Source: Achromobacter sp. HZ34
GTDB lineage: Bacteria > Pseudomonadota > Gammaproteobacteria > Burkholderiales > Burkholderiaceae_B
DNA length: 64,000 nucleotides
Reading direction: 5' to 3'
Assembly (NCBI RefSeq): GCF_002209485.1
Contig: NZ_NJIX01000007.1
Location: 124,001 to 188,000 of the forward strand
The notes below the pieces were generated by a model that saw only the letters and a list, made by a program, of their open reading frames with translations, searched no databases and had not been told where the DNA came from. This document shows, piece after piece, positions 8,059-16,116 of this stretch. Made by a program: the position numbers and the translations under genes. Within the stretch, counting starts at the first letter, position 1. Every line of letters starts with the position of its first letter.

Positions 8059-10653
8059 TTAGCCGCGCTCCCGTCCTTCTCGAGCTGCGCTGGCGATGGC
8101 CGTGGCATCGACGCCGAAGTGGCCGCGCAGGGCCGCGCGGGTGTCGCTGCGGCCGAAGCCGTCGGTGCCCAGTGTGCGGTAGGAACGGTCAGCGGGGAGA
8201 TGCGCGCGCAGGGATTCCGGCAGCAGGCGGACATAGTCCGATGCGGCGACGATAGGGCCGGCGCTGGCTTGCAGCATGTGCCGCAAGTGCGATTCCTCGC
8301 ACGCCTGCGCGTCCCTGGCCAGCTCGGTCCAACTGGTGATGCTGTAGACGTAGACCGTGTGGCCTTCCCCATGCAGGATCTCCGCCGCTTGCAGGGCTTC
8401 GCGGAAGATCGCGCCGGAGCCCAGTAGCGTCACCGCCGGTTTGCCAGGCTGGCCCTGCTTCGTTTCGAACAGGTAGCCGCCGCGCAATACGGCTGCATGA
8501 TTCTCCCGGGCCAGGGTCGGTTGCGCGTAGTTCTCGTTCATCACGGTGACGTAGTAGAAGACATCGCGCTGGTCCTGCAGCATCTCCTGCATGCCTTGCT
8601 CGATGATCACCGCCAGCTCCCCGGCATGCGCGGGGTCGTAGGCCTTGCAATTGGGAATGGTGGACGCCCACAGGTGGCTGGTGCCATCCTGGTGCTGCAG
8701 GCCTTCACCCCCGAGGGTCGTGCGGCCGGACGTGGCGCCGATCAGGAAACCGCGCGGCCGCTGGTCGGCCGCCGCCCAGATCAGGTCGCCGATCCGCTGG
8801 AAACCGAACATCGAGTAGTAGATGTAGAAGGGCAGCATGGCGACGCCGTGCGTGCTGTAGCTGGTGGCCGCGGCGGTCCAGCTGGAGATTGCGCCGGCCT
8901 CGCTGATGCCCTCTTCAAGGATCTGGCCGTCGGTGGCCTCGCGATAGGCCAGCAGCGAGCCGATGTCCTCCGGTTCGTAACGCTGGCCATGGCGGGCATA
9001 GATGCCGACCTGCTTGAACAGGTTCGCCATGCCAAACGTGCGCGCCTCGTCAGCCACGATGGGGACGAGGCGGGGCCCGGCCTCCGGGTCCTTCAGCAGG
9101 CTGCCAAGCATGCGGACAAAGGCCATCGTCGTGCTCATTTCCTTGCCATTCGCGTCGGTGGCAAAGGTGCCCCAAGTGCCGAGCGCGGGGACGGCGAGCG
9201 GCGCGCACTCGGTGTGGCGCCTGGGCAGCGAGCCGCCGAGTCGATCGCGCCGGGCCCGCAGATACTGCATCTCGGGACTATCCTCGGCGGGCCGGAAGAA
9301 GGTCAGGTCGCGCACCTGCTCATCCGTCAGCGGCAGCTTGAAGCGGTCGCGGAAGGCCAGCAGGTCCTCGGGCTCGAATTTCTTGTTGGAATGGGTCGTC
9401 ATCTTGCCCTGCACGGCCGGACCCATGCCGTAGCCTTTCTTGGTATGGGCCAGGATGACCGTCGGGGCGCCGCGTGCGGCAGCGGCGGCATGATAGGCGG
9501 CATGGATCTTCCTGATGTCATGGCCGCCGCGCTTCAAGGCATCGATCTGCTCGTCGGAGAGAGACGCGACGATATCGGCGATTTCTGCATTCTGGCCGAA
9601 GAAATTAAGGCGATTGAAATCGGCATCCTTGGCGGCCAGCGTCTGCATCTGGCCGTCCACGGTTTGCGCCAGGGCCGCGCGCAGGGCGCCTGTCGTGTCG
9701 CGCTCGAACAGCGGATCCCAATCGCTGCCCCACAGCAGCTTGATGACGTTCCAGCCGGCACCCGTGAACAGGCGCTCCAGTTCATCGATGATCTTGCCGT
9801 TGCCGCGCACGGGGCCATCCAGGCGCTGCAGATTGCAGTTGACGACCCAGGTCAGGTTATCCAGCCCTTCCCGCGCCGCCAGCGTCAGCGCGGCCATGCT
9901 CTCGGGCTCGTCCATTTCGCCGTCGCCGAACACGCCCCACACCCGCCGTCCCTGGCAGTCCAGGATGCCCCGGTCCGCCAGGTAATGCATGAAGCGGGCC
10001 TGGTAGATGGAGTTGATGGGACCTATGCCCATGGACCCGGTGGGAAATTGCCAGAAATCGGGCATCAGGTAAGGGTGGGGGTAGCTGGACAGCCCCTTGG
10101 CCCCCACCGCGCCCGCGGCAATCTCGCGCCTGAAATGCAGCAGGTCCTGTTCGGTCAGCCGCCCTTCCAGATAGGCGCGGGCGTAGATGCCCGGGGCACT
10201 GTGCGGCTGGAAGAAAACCAGGTCGCCCCGTTGTTCGGGGGCCATGCCTGCCCGGCCACGGAAGAAATGGTTGAAGCCCACCTCGAACAGGTCCGCGGCG
10301 CTGGCGTAGCTGGCGATATGACCGCCCAGTTCGCCATAGGCCTGGTTGGCCTTGATCACCATGGCCAGGGCATTCCAGCGCATCAGCGAAGCCAGGTGTT
10401 CCTCGGTGGCCAGGTCGCCGGGAAAGGGCGCTTGTGCGGCGGGAGTGATGGTGTTCACGTAGCCCGTGGCCGCCGGTGCCGGCGCCGGCGCCGCTGGCGC
10501 GACGGCCTGGCCTTGCATCTCGCCTTGCAACAGGCTGCCCAATGTCGACAGCATCTGCCGGCCCCGTTCGGCCCCGTGCGCCTGCATCAGTGCGACGAAG
10601 GCGTCGCGCCATTCTTCCGTTTCCTGCGGGTCCGGATCGTAATAGGGCGGCAT
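8059..10653 (-). CDS. Homodimeric 2-oxoacid dehydrogenase E1 (AceE/MdeB-like)
   Basis: An 864-residue thiamine-diphosphate E1 subunit of the E. coli AceE type (887 residues). The TPP motif begins GDGEMDEP at residues 243-250 and ends at NCN (272-274). The pyrimidine-binding block EGISEAGAISSW and the segment FYIYYSMFGFQRIGDL are typical of the family. E1 decarboxylates a 2-oxoacid and acylates the lipoyl group of E2. No E2 or E3 gene is nearby, so it must borrow them or act alone. Pseudomonas MdeB, a homologue tied to methionine-derived 2-oxobutyrate, is a possible parallel. A Pro/Ala linker (residues 51-62) lies in the N-terminal region. It is convergent with the Bug gene. Confidence 0.88.
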   Translation of the reverse strand: MPPYYDPDPQETEEWRDAFVALMQAHGAERGRQMLSTLGSLLQGEMQGQAVAPAAPAPAPAATGYVNTITPAAQAPFPGDLATEEHLASLMRWNALAMVIKANQAYGELGGHIASYASAADLFEVGFNHFFRGRAGMAPEQRGDLVFFQPHSAPGIYARAYLEGRLTEQDLLHFRREIAAGAVGAKGLSSYPHPYLMPDFWQFPTGSMGIGPINSIYQARFMHYLADRGILDCQGRRVWGVFGDGEMDEPESMAALTLAAREGLDNLTWVVNCNLQRLDGPVRGNGKIIDELERLFTGAGWNVIKLLWGSDWDPLFERDTTGALRAALAQTVDGQMQTLAAKDADFNRLNFFGQNAEIADIVASLSDEQIDALKRGGHDIRKIHAAYHAAAAARGAPTVILAHTKKGYGMGPAVQGKMTTHSNKKFEPEDLLAFRDRFKLPLTDEQVRDLTFFRPAEDSPEMQYLRARRDRLGGSLPRRHTECAPLAVPALGTWGTFATDANGKEMSTTMAFVRMLGSLLKDPEAGPRLVPIVADEARTFGMANLFKQVGIYARHGQRYEPEDIGSLLAYREATDGQILEEGISEAGAISSWTAAATSYSTHGVAMLPFYIYYSMFGFQRIGDLIWAAADQRPRGFLIGATSGRTTLGGEGLQHQDGTSHLWASTIPNCKAYDPAHAGELAVIIEQGMQEMLQDQRDVFYYVTVMNENYAQPTLARENHAAVLRGGYLFETKQGQPGKPAVTLLGSGAIFREALQAAEILHGEGHTVYVYSITSWTELARDAQACEESHLRHMLQASAGPIVAASDYVRLLPESLRAHLPADRSYRTLGTDGFGRSDTRAALRGHFGVDATAIASAAREGRERG

Positions 10654-10751
10654 GCGTGTCTCCCGTTGCGGCCTGTATGCTGGCTTATATTGCCGGCTTA
10701 TAGTTTGCCATGCCAGTTCCCCGGCTCGATCGACCTTTCGGTATTCCCATC

Positions 10752-11477
10752 ATGAACTTCGATTCCCTTTCCTCCCGCCCGGTGGTCCACGGCCTTACCC
10801 TGGGCGTGCTCATGCTCGATACGCGATTTCCGCGTTTTCCGGGAGAAATCGGCAATGCCGCCACCTGGTCCGTGCCGATGCAGTTCAAGATCGTGCGCGG
10901 GGCCACGCCGGCACGCGTCATCGAGGACCAGGGCCGCGGCCTGCTCGATCCCTTCGTCGATGCGGCACAGGAACTGATAGACATGGGTGTGCGCGGCATC
11001 ACCACCAGCTGCGGCTTTCTTGCCCTGTTCCAGCGGGAACTGAGCGAACGGCTGTCCGTGCCGGTCGCCACCAGCGCGTTGCTGCAGGTGCCCATGGTCG
11101 AACGCATGCTGCCCGCAGGCAAGCGGGTGGGCATACTCACCATCAACCAGGTGGCCCTGACGGAATTGCACCTGGCCGCGGTGGGCGTGGACCCCGCCAC
11201 CCCCATGGTCGGCATGCCGGAGGAAAGCCTGTTCCGGCGCGTGTTCACCGATCAAGCCCAGCCTTCGGAGGCCGATTTCGCGGTGCTGGAGCTGGAGATG
11301 GTGGTGGCGGCCCAAAGCCTGGTTGCCCAGTTTCCCGATGTGGGCGCCATCGTCTTCGAATGCACCAATATGCCGCCTTTCGCCGCCGCGGTCCGTCGCA
11401 ACACCGGGCTGCCGGTATTCGACGTGGTGGGCATGCTGCGGTGGTTCATCGACGGGCTGCGGCTGCAATCCGCTTGA
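10752..11477 (+). CDS. Asp/Glu/hydantoin racemase family protein
   Basis: A 241-residue two-domain racemase-fold protein. The two candidate catalytic cysteines are C87 (in TTSCGFLA) and C204 (in FECTNMPP), one per lobe, as in aspartate/glutamate and hydantoin racemases. The conserved N-terminal run LGVLMLDTRFPRFPGEIGNA is present. The start is uncertain: ATG at 10752 or at 10710, neither with a strong ribosome binding site; I use the shorter form. It is divergent from the E1 gene and upstream of an amino-acid ABC importer. Near hyuAB, a hydantoin or amino-acid racemase role is attractive but inferred. Confidence 0.8.
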   Translation: MNFDSLSSRPVVHGLTLGVLMLDTRFPRFPGEIGNAATWSVPMQFKIVRGATPARVIEDQGRGLLDPFVDAAQELIDMGVRGITTSCGFLALFQRELSERLSVPVATSALLQVPMVERMLPAGKRVGILTINQVALTELHLAAVGVDPATPMVGMPEESLFRRVFTDQAQPSEADFAVLELEMVVAAQSLVAQFPDVGAIVFECTNMPPFAAAVRRNTGLPVFDVVGMLRWFIDGLRLQSA

Positions 11478-11573
11478 TCAGGGTTTGCCCGCATTGATGC
11501 GCTGCGCGAAATAGGCGTTCGGCACTTTCGCCACATCCCCCGGCGCCAAAGCACAAAAATCTGGCAGATTCAT
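11478..11573 (-). CDS. Possible 31-residue small protein
   Basis: On the minus strand an ATG at 11573 opens a 31-codon frame (MNLPDFCALAPGDVAKVPNA, then YFAQRINAGKP) ending at the TGA at 11478-11480, directly after the racemase stop. The composition looks protein-like but no family is recognised and the ribosome binding site is poor. It could be the tail of a lost gene rather than a real small gene. Confidence 0.2.
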   Translation of the reverse strand: MNLPDFCALAPGDVAKVPNAYFAQRINAGKP

Positions 11574-11697
11574 GAATATCCGCCGCTGGGATGAGGAAAT
11601 GCGCGATTAGAATTCTTCCCGGTGGATAGGCCCGGTCCCGTGGACGCGGACTATCTGAAGCGCTTCCAGGCGAATGTTCTGTACTCAGGAGACTGCC

Positions 11698-12531
11698 GTG
11701 ATCACACGCAGAAGTTTTGTATCGGCCACATGTGCGTTCGGCCTAGGTTCGATGATTTCCATGCCGGCATTTGCCCAAAATGAATCGACCATGGCGCGCA
11801 TCAAGCGGACCAAGGTCTTGCGCACCGGCTTCATCGCCGGCGCCGCGCCTTACTACGTCAAGTCGGTGGCGACCGGCCAGTGGCAAGGCTTCTGCGTCGA
11901 CTTCGCCAACCAGCTGGCGGAATCCCTGGGCGTCAAGCTGCAGGCGATCGACACCACGTGGGGCAACGCGGTGCTGGACCTGCAATCGAACAAGATCGAC
12001 TGCATGTTCGGCCTGGCGCCCACCGAGCAGCGCAAGAAGACGGTCGGCTTCACCGACCCGCTGTTCCAGAACACGTTCACGCTGGTCGCCAAGAAAAGCT
12101 TCGATCCCAAGACCTGGGACGACGTCAACAAGCCGGAAGTGCGCCTGTCGGTGGACCAGGGTTCGAACCAGGACACCTTCGCCACCCAGACGCTGACCCA
12201 GGCGAAGCTGAATCGCTTCGAGACCTCGGGTGACGCGACGCTGGCGCTGCAGACCGGGCGCGTCGATGCGCAGGTGCTGGTGATCCTGCTGGCCGTTACC
12301 GTGCTGTCGAAGTCGCCGCAGCTGGGCCACCTGGTGATCCCGACCCCGGCCGCGACCGCGCCCACTTCCATCGGCGTGCAGAAGGAGCCCGACCAGGCCT
12401 TCACCGAGTACGTCAACCAGTGGCTGAACGCCGAGCGCTCCAAGGGCGTGATCAAGCAGACCATCATCGACAACATGCAGAAGCTGGCGGGTGTCGATCC
12501 CAAACTGTTCCCCAAGGAAGCCACGTTCTGA
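11698..12531 (+). CDS. Amino-acid ABC transporter substrate-binding protein
   Basis: A 277-residue periplasmic binding protein of the polar amino-acid family (SBP family 3). I choose the GTG at 11698, which has AGGAG seven bases upstream, over the ATG at 11674. It gives MITRRSFVSATCAFG, a twin-arginine-like signal ending at MPAFAQ. The mature domain has GQWQGFCVDFANQLAESLGV and SNKIDCMFGLAPTEQRK, typical of this family. The permease and ATPase genes follow in order, making a complete importer. Confidence 0.9.
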   Translation: MITRRSFVSATCAFGLGSMISMPAFAQNESTMARIKRTKVLRTGFIAGAAPYYVKSVATGQWQGFCVDFANQLAESLGVKLQAIDTTWGNAVLDLQSNKIDCMFGLAPTEQRKKTVGFTDPLFQNTFTLVAKKSFDPKTWDDVNKPEVRLSVDQGSNQDTFATQTLTQAKLNRFETSGDATLALQTGRVDAQVLVILLAVTVLSKSPQLGHLVIPTPAATAPTSIGVQKEPDQAFTEYVNQWLNAERSKGVIKQTIIDNMQKLAGVDPKLFPKEATF

Positions 12532-12603
12532 ACGTAGGAACGCTCGTCTCCCCTGGCATCCCGGGGGGACGAGCGAGCATTGCAGGAATTTCAAGGAGCG
12601 GTT

Positions 12604-13278
12604 GTGTATCAGTGGGACTTTGGCTCGATCTGGGTCTACCACAAGCTGTTGTTGAGCGGCCTGGCCTATACCGTGGGGTATACGGTCATCGTGGTGGCGG
12701 CGGGCCTGGCCGTGGGTCTGGCGGTCGGCATCGGCCGGGTGCGCGCACCGTGGTACATCGCGGCCATCCTGCGTGCGTATGTGGAAATCTTCCGCTGCAC
12801 GCCGGTGCTGGTGCAGCTGATCTGGTTCTACTACGCGCTGCCCGTCCTGGCCAATATCGAGATGACCCCCACCACGGCGGCGGCGCTGTCGCTGACGCTG
12901 TACGGCGGGGCGTTCTATTCCGAGATCGTGCGCGCGGGCATCCAGGGTATCGACTGGGGCCAGACGGAAGCCGGCCTGGCCATGGGCATGCGCACCAAGC
13001 AGGTCATGCGGCGCATCATCCTGCCGCAGGCGTTCCGGCGCATGGTGCCGCCCTTGATGAGCCAGTCCATCATGCAGTTGAAGAATACGTCGCTGCTGTC
13101 GGTCATCGCGGTGCCGGATCTGCTGTACCAGGCGCAATCGGCCGCGCATGATTCGTATCGTCCGCTGGAGCTCTATACGATTACCGCCCTTTGCTATTTC
13201 ATCGTGCTGTTCCCGGCCACGCTATGGTCCAAGCGCATCGAGAACCGTCTGGCCAGACAGGACAGGAATGCGTCATGA
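12604..13278 (+). CDS. Amino-acid ABC transporter permease (HisM/GlnP type)
   Basis: A 224-residue inner-membrane permease. The GTG at 12604 has AAGGAG upstream and gives MYQWDFGSIW; the open frame extends back to a TTG at 12580 without such a site. It has about five membrane segments, the family motif EIFRCTPVLVQLIWFYY and the EAA loop EAGLAMGMRTKQVMRRIILP, which contacts the ATPase. The stop overlaps the ATPase start by four bases (ATGA), so the two are translationally coupled. A single permease gene implies a homodimer. Confidence 0.9.
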   Translation: MYQWDFGSIWVYHKLLLSGLAYTVGYTVIVVAAGLAVGLAVGIGRVRAPWYIAAILRAYVEIFRCTPVLVQLIWFYYALPVLANIEMTPTTAAALSLTLYGGAFYSEIVRAGIQGIDWGQTEAGLAMGMRTKQVMRRIILPQAFRRMVPPLMSQSIMQLKNTSLLSVIAVPDLLYQAQSAAHDSYRPLELYTITALCYFIVLFPATLWSKRIENRLARQDRNAS

Positions 13279-14039
13279 GCGACCTGATGATCGAAATCAA
13301 CAATCTCAGCAAGTGCTTTGGCGATCATGTGGTGCTGAAGGATATTTCGCTGCAGGTGCAACGGGGTTCCGTGGTGGCGATGATAGGCCCGTCGGGGTCC
13401 GGCAAGTCCACGCTGCTTCGCTGCATCAATCTGTTGACGATGCCCGATGGCGGCAGGATACGGGTGGGCCAGCGCAGCATGGACTTCGACAGCGGCCATG
13501 GCCGGCGCATACCCGAGAAGGAACTGGCCAGTTATCGCGCCACCACGGGCATGGTGTTCCAGCACTTCAATCTGTTCCCGCACATGACCACGCTGCAGAA
13601 CGTCATGGAAGGGCCGGTGACGGTGAAGAAGGTGCCCAAGGAGCAGGCGCGTGAATTGGCCATGGAGCTGTTGACGCGGGTGGGGCTGGCGGAAAAGGCC
13701 GAGGCCTATCCCGACATGCTGTCCGGCGGGCAGAAGCAGCGGGTGGCGATCGCGCGCGCGCTGGCGCTGCGGCCGGAGGTGATGCTGTTCGACGAGGCCA
13801 CTTCGGCGCTGGATCCGGAACTGGTGGGCGAGGTGCTGGCCGTCATCAAGGCCTTGGCCGAGGACGGCATGACCATGATCCTGGTGACTCACGAGATCGC
13901 GTTCGCGCGCGAGGTGGCGGATCAGGTGATCTTCATGCGCGACGGGGTCGTCGTCGAGGCGGGGCCGGCGGACCAGGTGATCGACGCCCCCAGGCAGACC
14001 GCGACGCAATCCTTCCTGGCGCGGTTCAACAAGGCTTGA
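13275..14039 (+). CDS. Amino-acid ABC transporter ATPase
   Basis: A 254-residue ATPase of the GlnQ/HisP type. Walker A is GPSGSGKST at residues 38-46, the signature is LSGGQKQRVAIARAL, Walker B is VMLFDEATSALD, and the switch histidine lies in ILVTHEIAFARE. The ATG at 13275 overlaps the permease stop. It energises uptake of a polar amino acid or related compound; the substrate is set by the binding protein and is unknown. Confidence 0.92.
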   Translation: MSDLMIEINNLSKCFGDHVVLKDISLQVQRGSVVAMIGPSGSGKSTLLRCINLLTMPDGGRIRVGQRSMDFDSGHGRRIPEKELASYRATTGMVFQHFNLFPHMTTLQNVMEGPVTVKKVPKEQARELAMELLTRVGLAEKAEAYPDMLSGGQKQRVAIARALALRPEVMLFDEATSALDPELVGEVLAVIKALAEDGMTMILVTHEIAFAREVADQVIFMRDGVVVEAGPADQVIDAPRQTATQSFLARFNKA

Positions 14040-14048
14040 AATCGGGCG

Positions 14049-14064
14049 GGTGCTTTCGGGCACC
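14049..14064 (+). terminator. Short hairpin after the ABC operon
   Basis: GGTGC-TTTCGG-GCACC forms a 5-bp stem ten bases after the ATPase stop. There is no T run, so it may be a transcript-end stabiliser rather than a classical terminator. The next 60 bases hold a twice-repeated GCTAGCCGGGC. Confidence 0.25.
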
Positions 14065-14185
14065 TGGCCGGGCGCCCGTGGCGCGGCGCCGCTAGCCGGG
14101 CACTGCTAGCCGGGCGCCACCATTCCGCTGTCTTGGCGGGGCGGGTGGTGCCTACGCTTTCCCGAGGCCGGGAAATACCTTTCCT

Positions 14186-15342
14186 TCATTCCAACGGAAT
14201 GTCTTCCCATTTCGTGATGGGCATGAGGGCTTCGCCCACCACGGGCAGGTCGGCGCCCACGGTGTCGTACTCGCGTAGCGGGCTCAGGTCCAGGCCGGTC
14301 TTGCTTTCGATGGTGGGAATGGAGGCGCGCCATTGCAGCACGTCCACCGGGGTGTCCTTGGGCGGCGGCGCGGCGCCATGCCGTTGCAGCGAGAACAAGG
14401 GCGTCTGGTCGGCGATCATCGCCACGGCCTTGAGCCCGCTGGCGCCTTTCCATACGACCACCTTCCAGAACGCCGACGGCACCTGCACGTCATCGGCCCA
14501 CAGGTCGTTGACGTCGTCGAGGATGGGGCCCTGCAGCACGGTCACGGGCTTGTCGCGGCCGCTGTCGAAGATGCCTTTTTCCAGGACGTAGCGTTCGATG
14601 CCCTGCCAGTACTCGATGGATTCGTTGAACTTCCAGTGCTGCGGCGTGCAGTTGGTGAAATGGAAGGTGTCGGCGTTGGCGCGAGTGGCGAACTTGCCCC
14701 AGTTGGGATCTTCGCGGCGGGTCAGGTGGCCGCGGTCGAACAGGTGGCTCCAGCCGGAGTAGAAGGCCTGGCCGACGGTGTAGGTGGTGTTGATGCGCGA
14801 GTCGTTGTACCAGACGTCGCCTTCGGGCTGCTCGGCCGCGGGTTGGCCCGTCTTGCGGTCGATCGCCAGCCACGTGGCGCCGTCGATATTGGTGGCGGTG
14901 AACAGGGCCAGACGGCGGGCCTTATGGTGCGCGGACAGGGCTGGCCCCGTTCATCCAGCTCGTCGTCGAACACCACGGTGGCCTGGCCGGCGGCCTGGGC
15001 GTCCGTGATCACGTGCTGGTTGGTGATGAACAGCGTCGGGCTGATCAGGAAGCCCGTGCCGGAGATGGTTGCCGAGGGCGTCTGCAGGAGGACTCGCCCG
15101 ACGGCGCGGCGCGTGGCGGCACCCTGGGGCAGGAAGGCGGCCGGCTGGAAGTCGTTGGTGCCGTGCACGGCTTCGGCCAGTCCCGATTCGCGCTTCACAC
15201 GCGCATCGAAGGCCGCGCAACGGGTGGTGTCGTCGTCCGCCTTGCGCCAATCGCCGGCGCCGACCAGCGCCCTGGTGTGCCTGCGTTCGTCGCAAGTCGC
15301 GGCGATGCGCCGCAGGATGTCGCTGATGGTGCCCTGACGCAT
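14186..15342 (-). pseudogene. Broken trypsin-like protease / DNA-RNA non-specific nuclease fusion
   Basis: The gene starts at the ATG at 15342 (AGGAG upstream, MRQGTISDILRRIAATCDER). It reads into a serine-protease-like stretch with GTGFLISPTLFITNQHVI, where H is the expected catalytic histidine, then VVFDDELDERGQPCP. Near 14925-14950 the frame changes. The new frame encodes a DNA/RNA non-specific nuclease: WLAIDRKTG, YSGWSHLFDRGHLTRR with the catalytic DRGH, NADTFHFTNCTPQHW, ending IPLE at 14186. The protease acid and serine are missing, so an internal deletion that also shifted the frame is more likely than a single-base error. The left-over product would be a truncated protease domain without the nuclease. 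Confidence 0.75.
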
Positions 15343-15456
15343 GGGAATCTCCTGCCTTGGATGCCGGAGGATCTTCGAGTTGCCGCGTGACAGCGGGGTG
15401 ACATTCATTTTTTATTGCAAATGGCTGGGCAAGGCCACATGCGTTTGTTTCTCAAA

Positions 15457-15474
15457 TTTCTGTCTTGACAGAAA
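15457..15474. promoter_or_regulatory. Operator copy 1: TTTCTGTC-TT-GACAGAAA
   Basis: A perfect 8-bp-arm palindrome 26 bp upstream of the GbsR-like regulator. The same sequence with its flanks (AAA before, TAACTG after) recurs at 16077-16094, so the regulator probably binds both and represses itself. Confidence 0.7.
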
Positions 15475-15500
15475 TAACTGAAGCCCATAAAGTGGCTTCC

Positions 15501-16031
15501 ATGAAACTCTCGCCTGTCTCCGAACGATTCATCCTCCACTGGGGGGAAATGGGCTCCCGCTGGGGCGTCAATCGCACCGTCGCGCAGATACACGCCTTGC
15601 TGTATCTGCTGGGACGCCCGGTGCCGGCCGATGAGATTGCCGATACCTTGGGCGTCGCCCGTTCCAATGTCAGTACCAGCCTGAAGGAACTGCAGTCCTG
15701 GCGCCTGGCCAAGGTGGTCCACGTCATGGGCGACCGCCGCGATCATTTCGAGACATCGACGGATGTGTGGGAGCTGTTCAAGCTGATCGTCGAAGGGCGG
15801 CGCCAGCGCGAAATCGATCCCACGCTGACGATGCTGCGTGACAGCCTGGCCGGCCCGGAGATGGCGACGGAAGACGCCGCCACGGAACAGCGCATCCGCG
15901 ACACCTTGGTGTTCCTGGAAACCCTCACCACCTGGGCCGACGAGATGCTGCGCATGAAGCCCGAAACGCTGATGAAGACGCTGGGCATGGGCGCCAAGCT
16001 GAGCCGGGCAGTGCGGCGTACGGGGAAGTGA
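15501..16031 (+). CDS. GbsR/MarR-like transcriptional regulator
   Basis: A 176-residue winged-helix protein. The helix-turn-helix is PVPADEIADTLGVARSNVSTSLKELQSW (about residues 42-70), followed by a wing and helical dimerisation region. Length and pattern fit the GbsR-like branch of MarR regulators. The start at 15501 (MKLSPVSERF) is chosen because the longer frame begins inside the operator palindrome. The matching palindromes before this gene and before the SDR-DoxX gene point to a local repressor of itself and the next operon. The signal sensed is unknown. Confidence 0.85.
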   Translation: MKLSPVSERFILHWGEMGSRWGVNRTVAQIHALLYLLGRPVPADEIADTLGVARSNVSTSLKELQSWRLAKVVHVMGDRRDHFETSTDVWELFKLIVEGRRQREIDPTLTMLRDSLAGPEMATEDAATEQRIRDTLVFLETLTTWADEMLRMKPETLMKTLGMGAKLSRAVRRTGK

Positions 16032-16041
16032 GCAGCGGAGC

Positions 16042-16068
16042 GGGCGGAAATTCGTCCGCTTTTTTTTG
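16042..16068 (+). terminator. Terminator after the GbsR-like gene
   Basis: A stem with core GCGGA-AATTCG-TCCGC, extendable by G-T pairs, is followed directly by a T9 run at 16060-16068. It separates the regulator transcript from the next promoter, which carries operator copy 2. Confidence 0.7.
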
Positions 16069-16076
16069 ATCTTAAA

Positions 16077-16094
16077 TTTCTGTCTATACAGAAA
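16077..16094. promoter_or_regulatory. Operator copy 2: TTTCTGT-CTAT-ACAGAAA
   Basis: A palindrome matching copy 1 at 15457-15474 in 16 of 18 positions, with identical flanks, 23 bp upstream of the SDR-DoxX gene start. It supports joint control of the regulator and this two-gene operon. Confidence 0.7.
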
Positions 16095-16116
16095 TAACTG
16101 TAAAGAGGAGGTCGTC

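Noticed and set aside
8497-10755. A 752-codon open frame antisense to the E1 gene
   Set aside because: Shadow of the E1 coding sequence; no recognisable domain.
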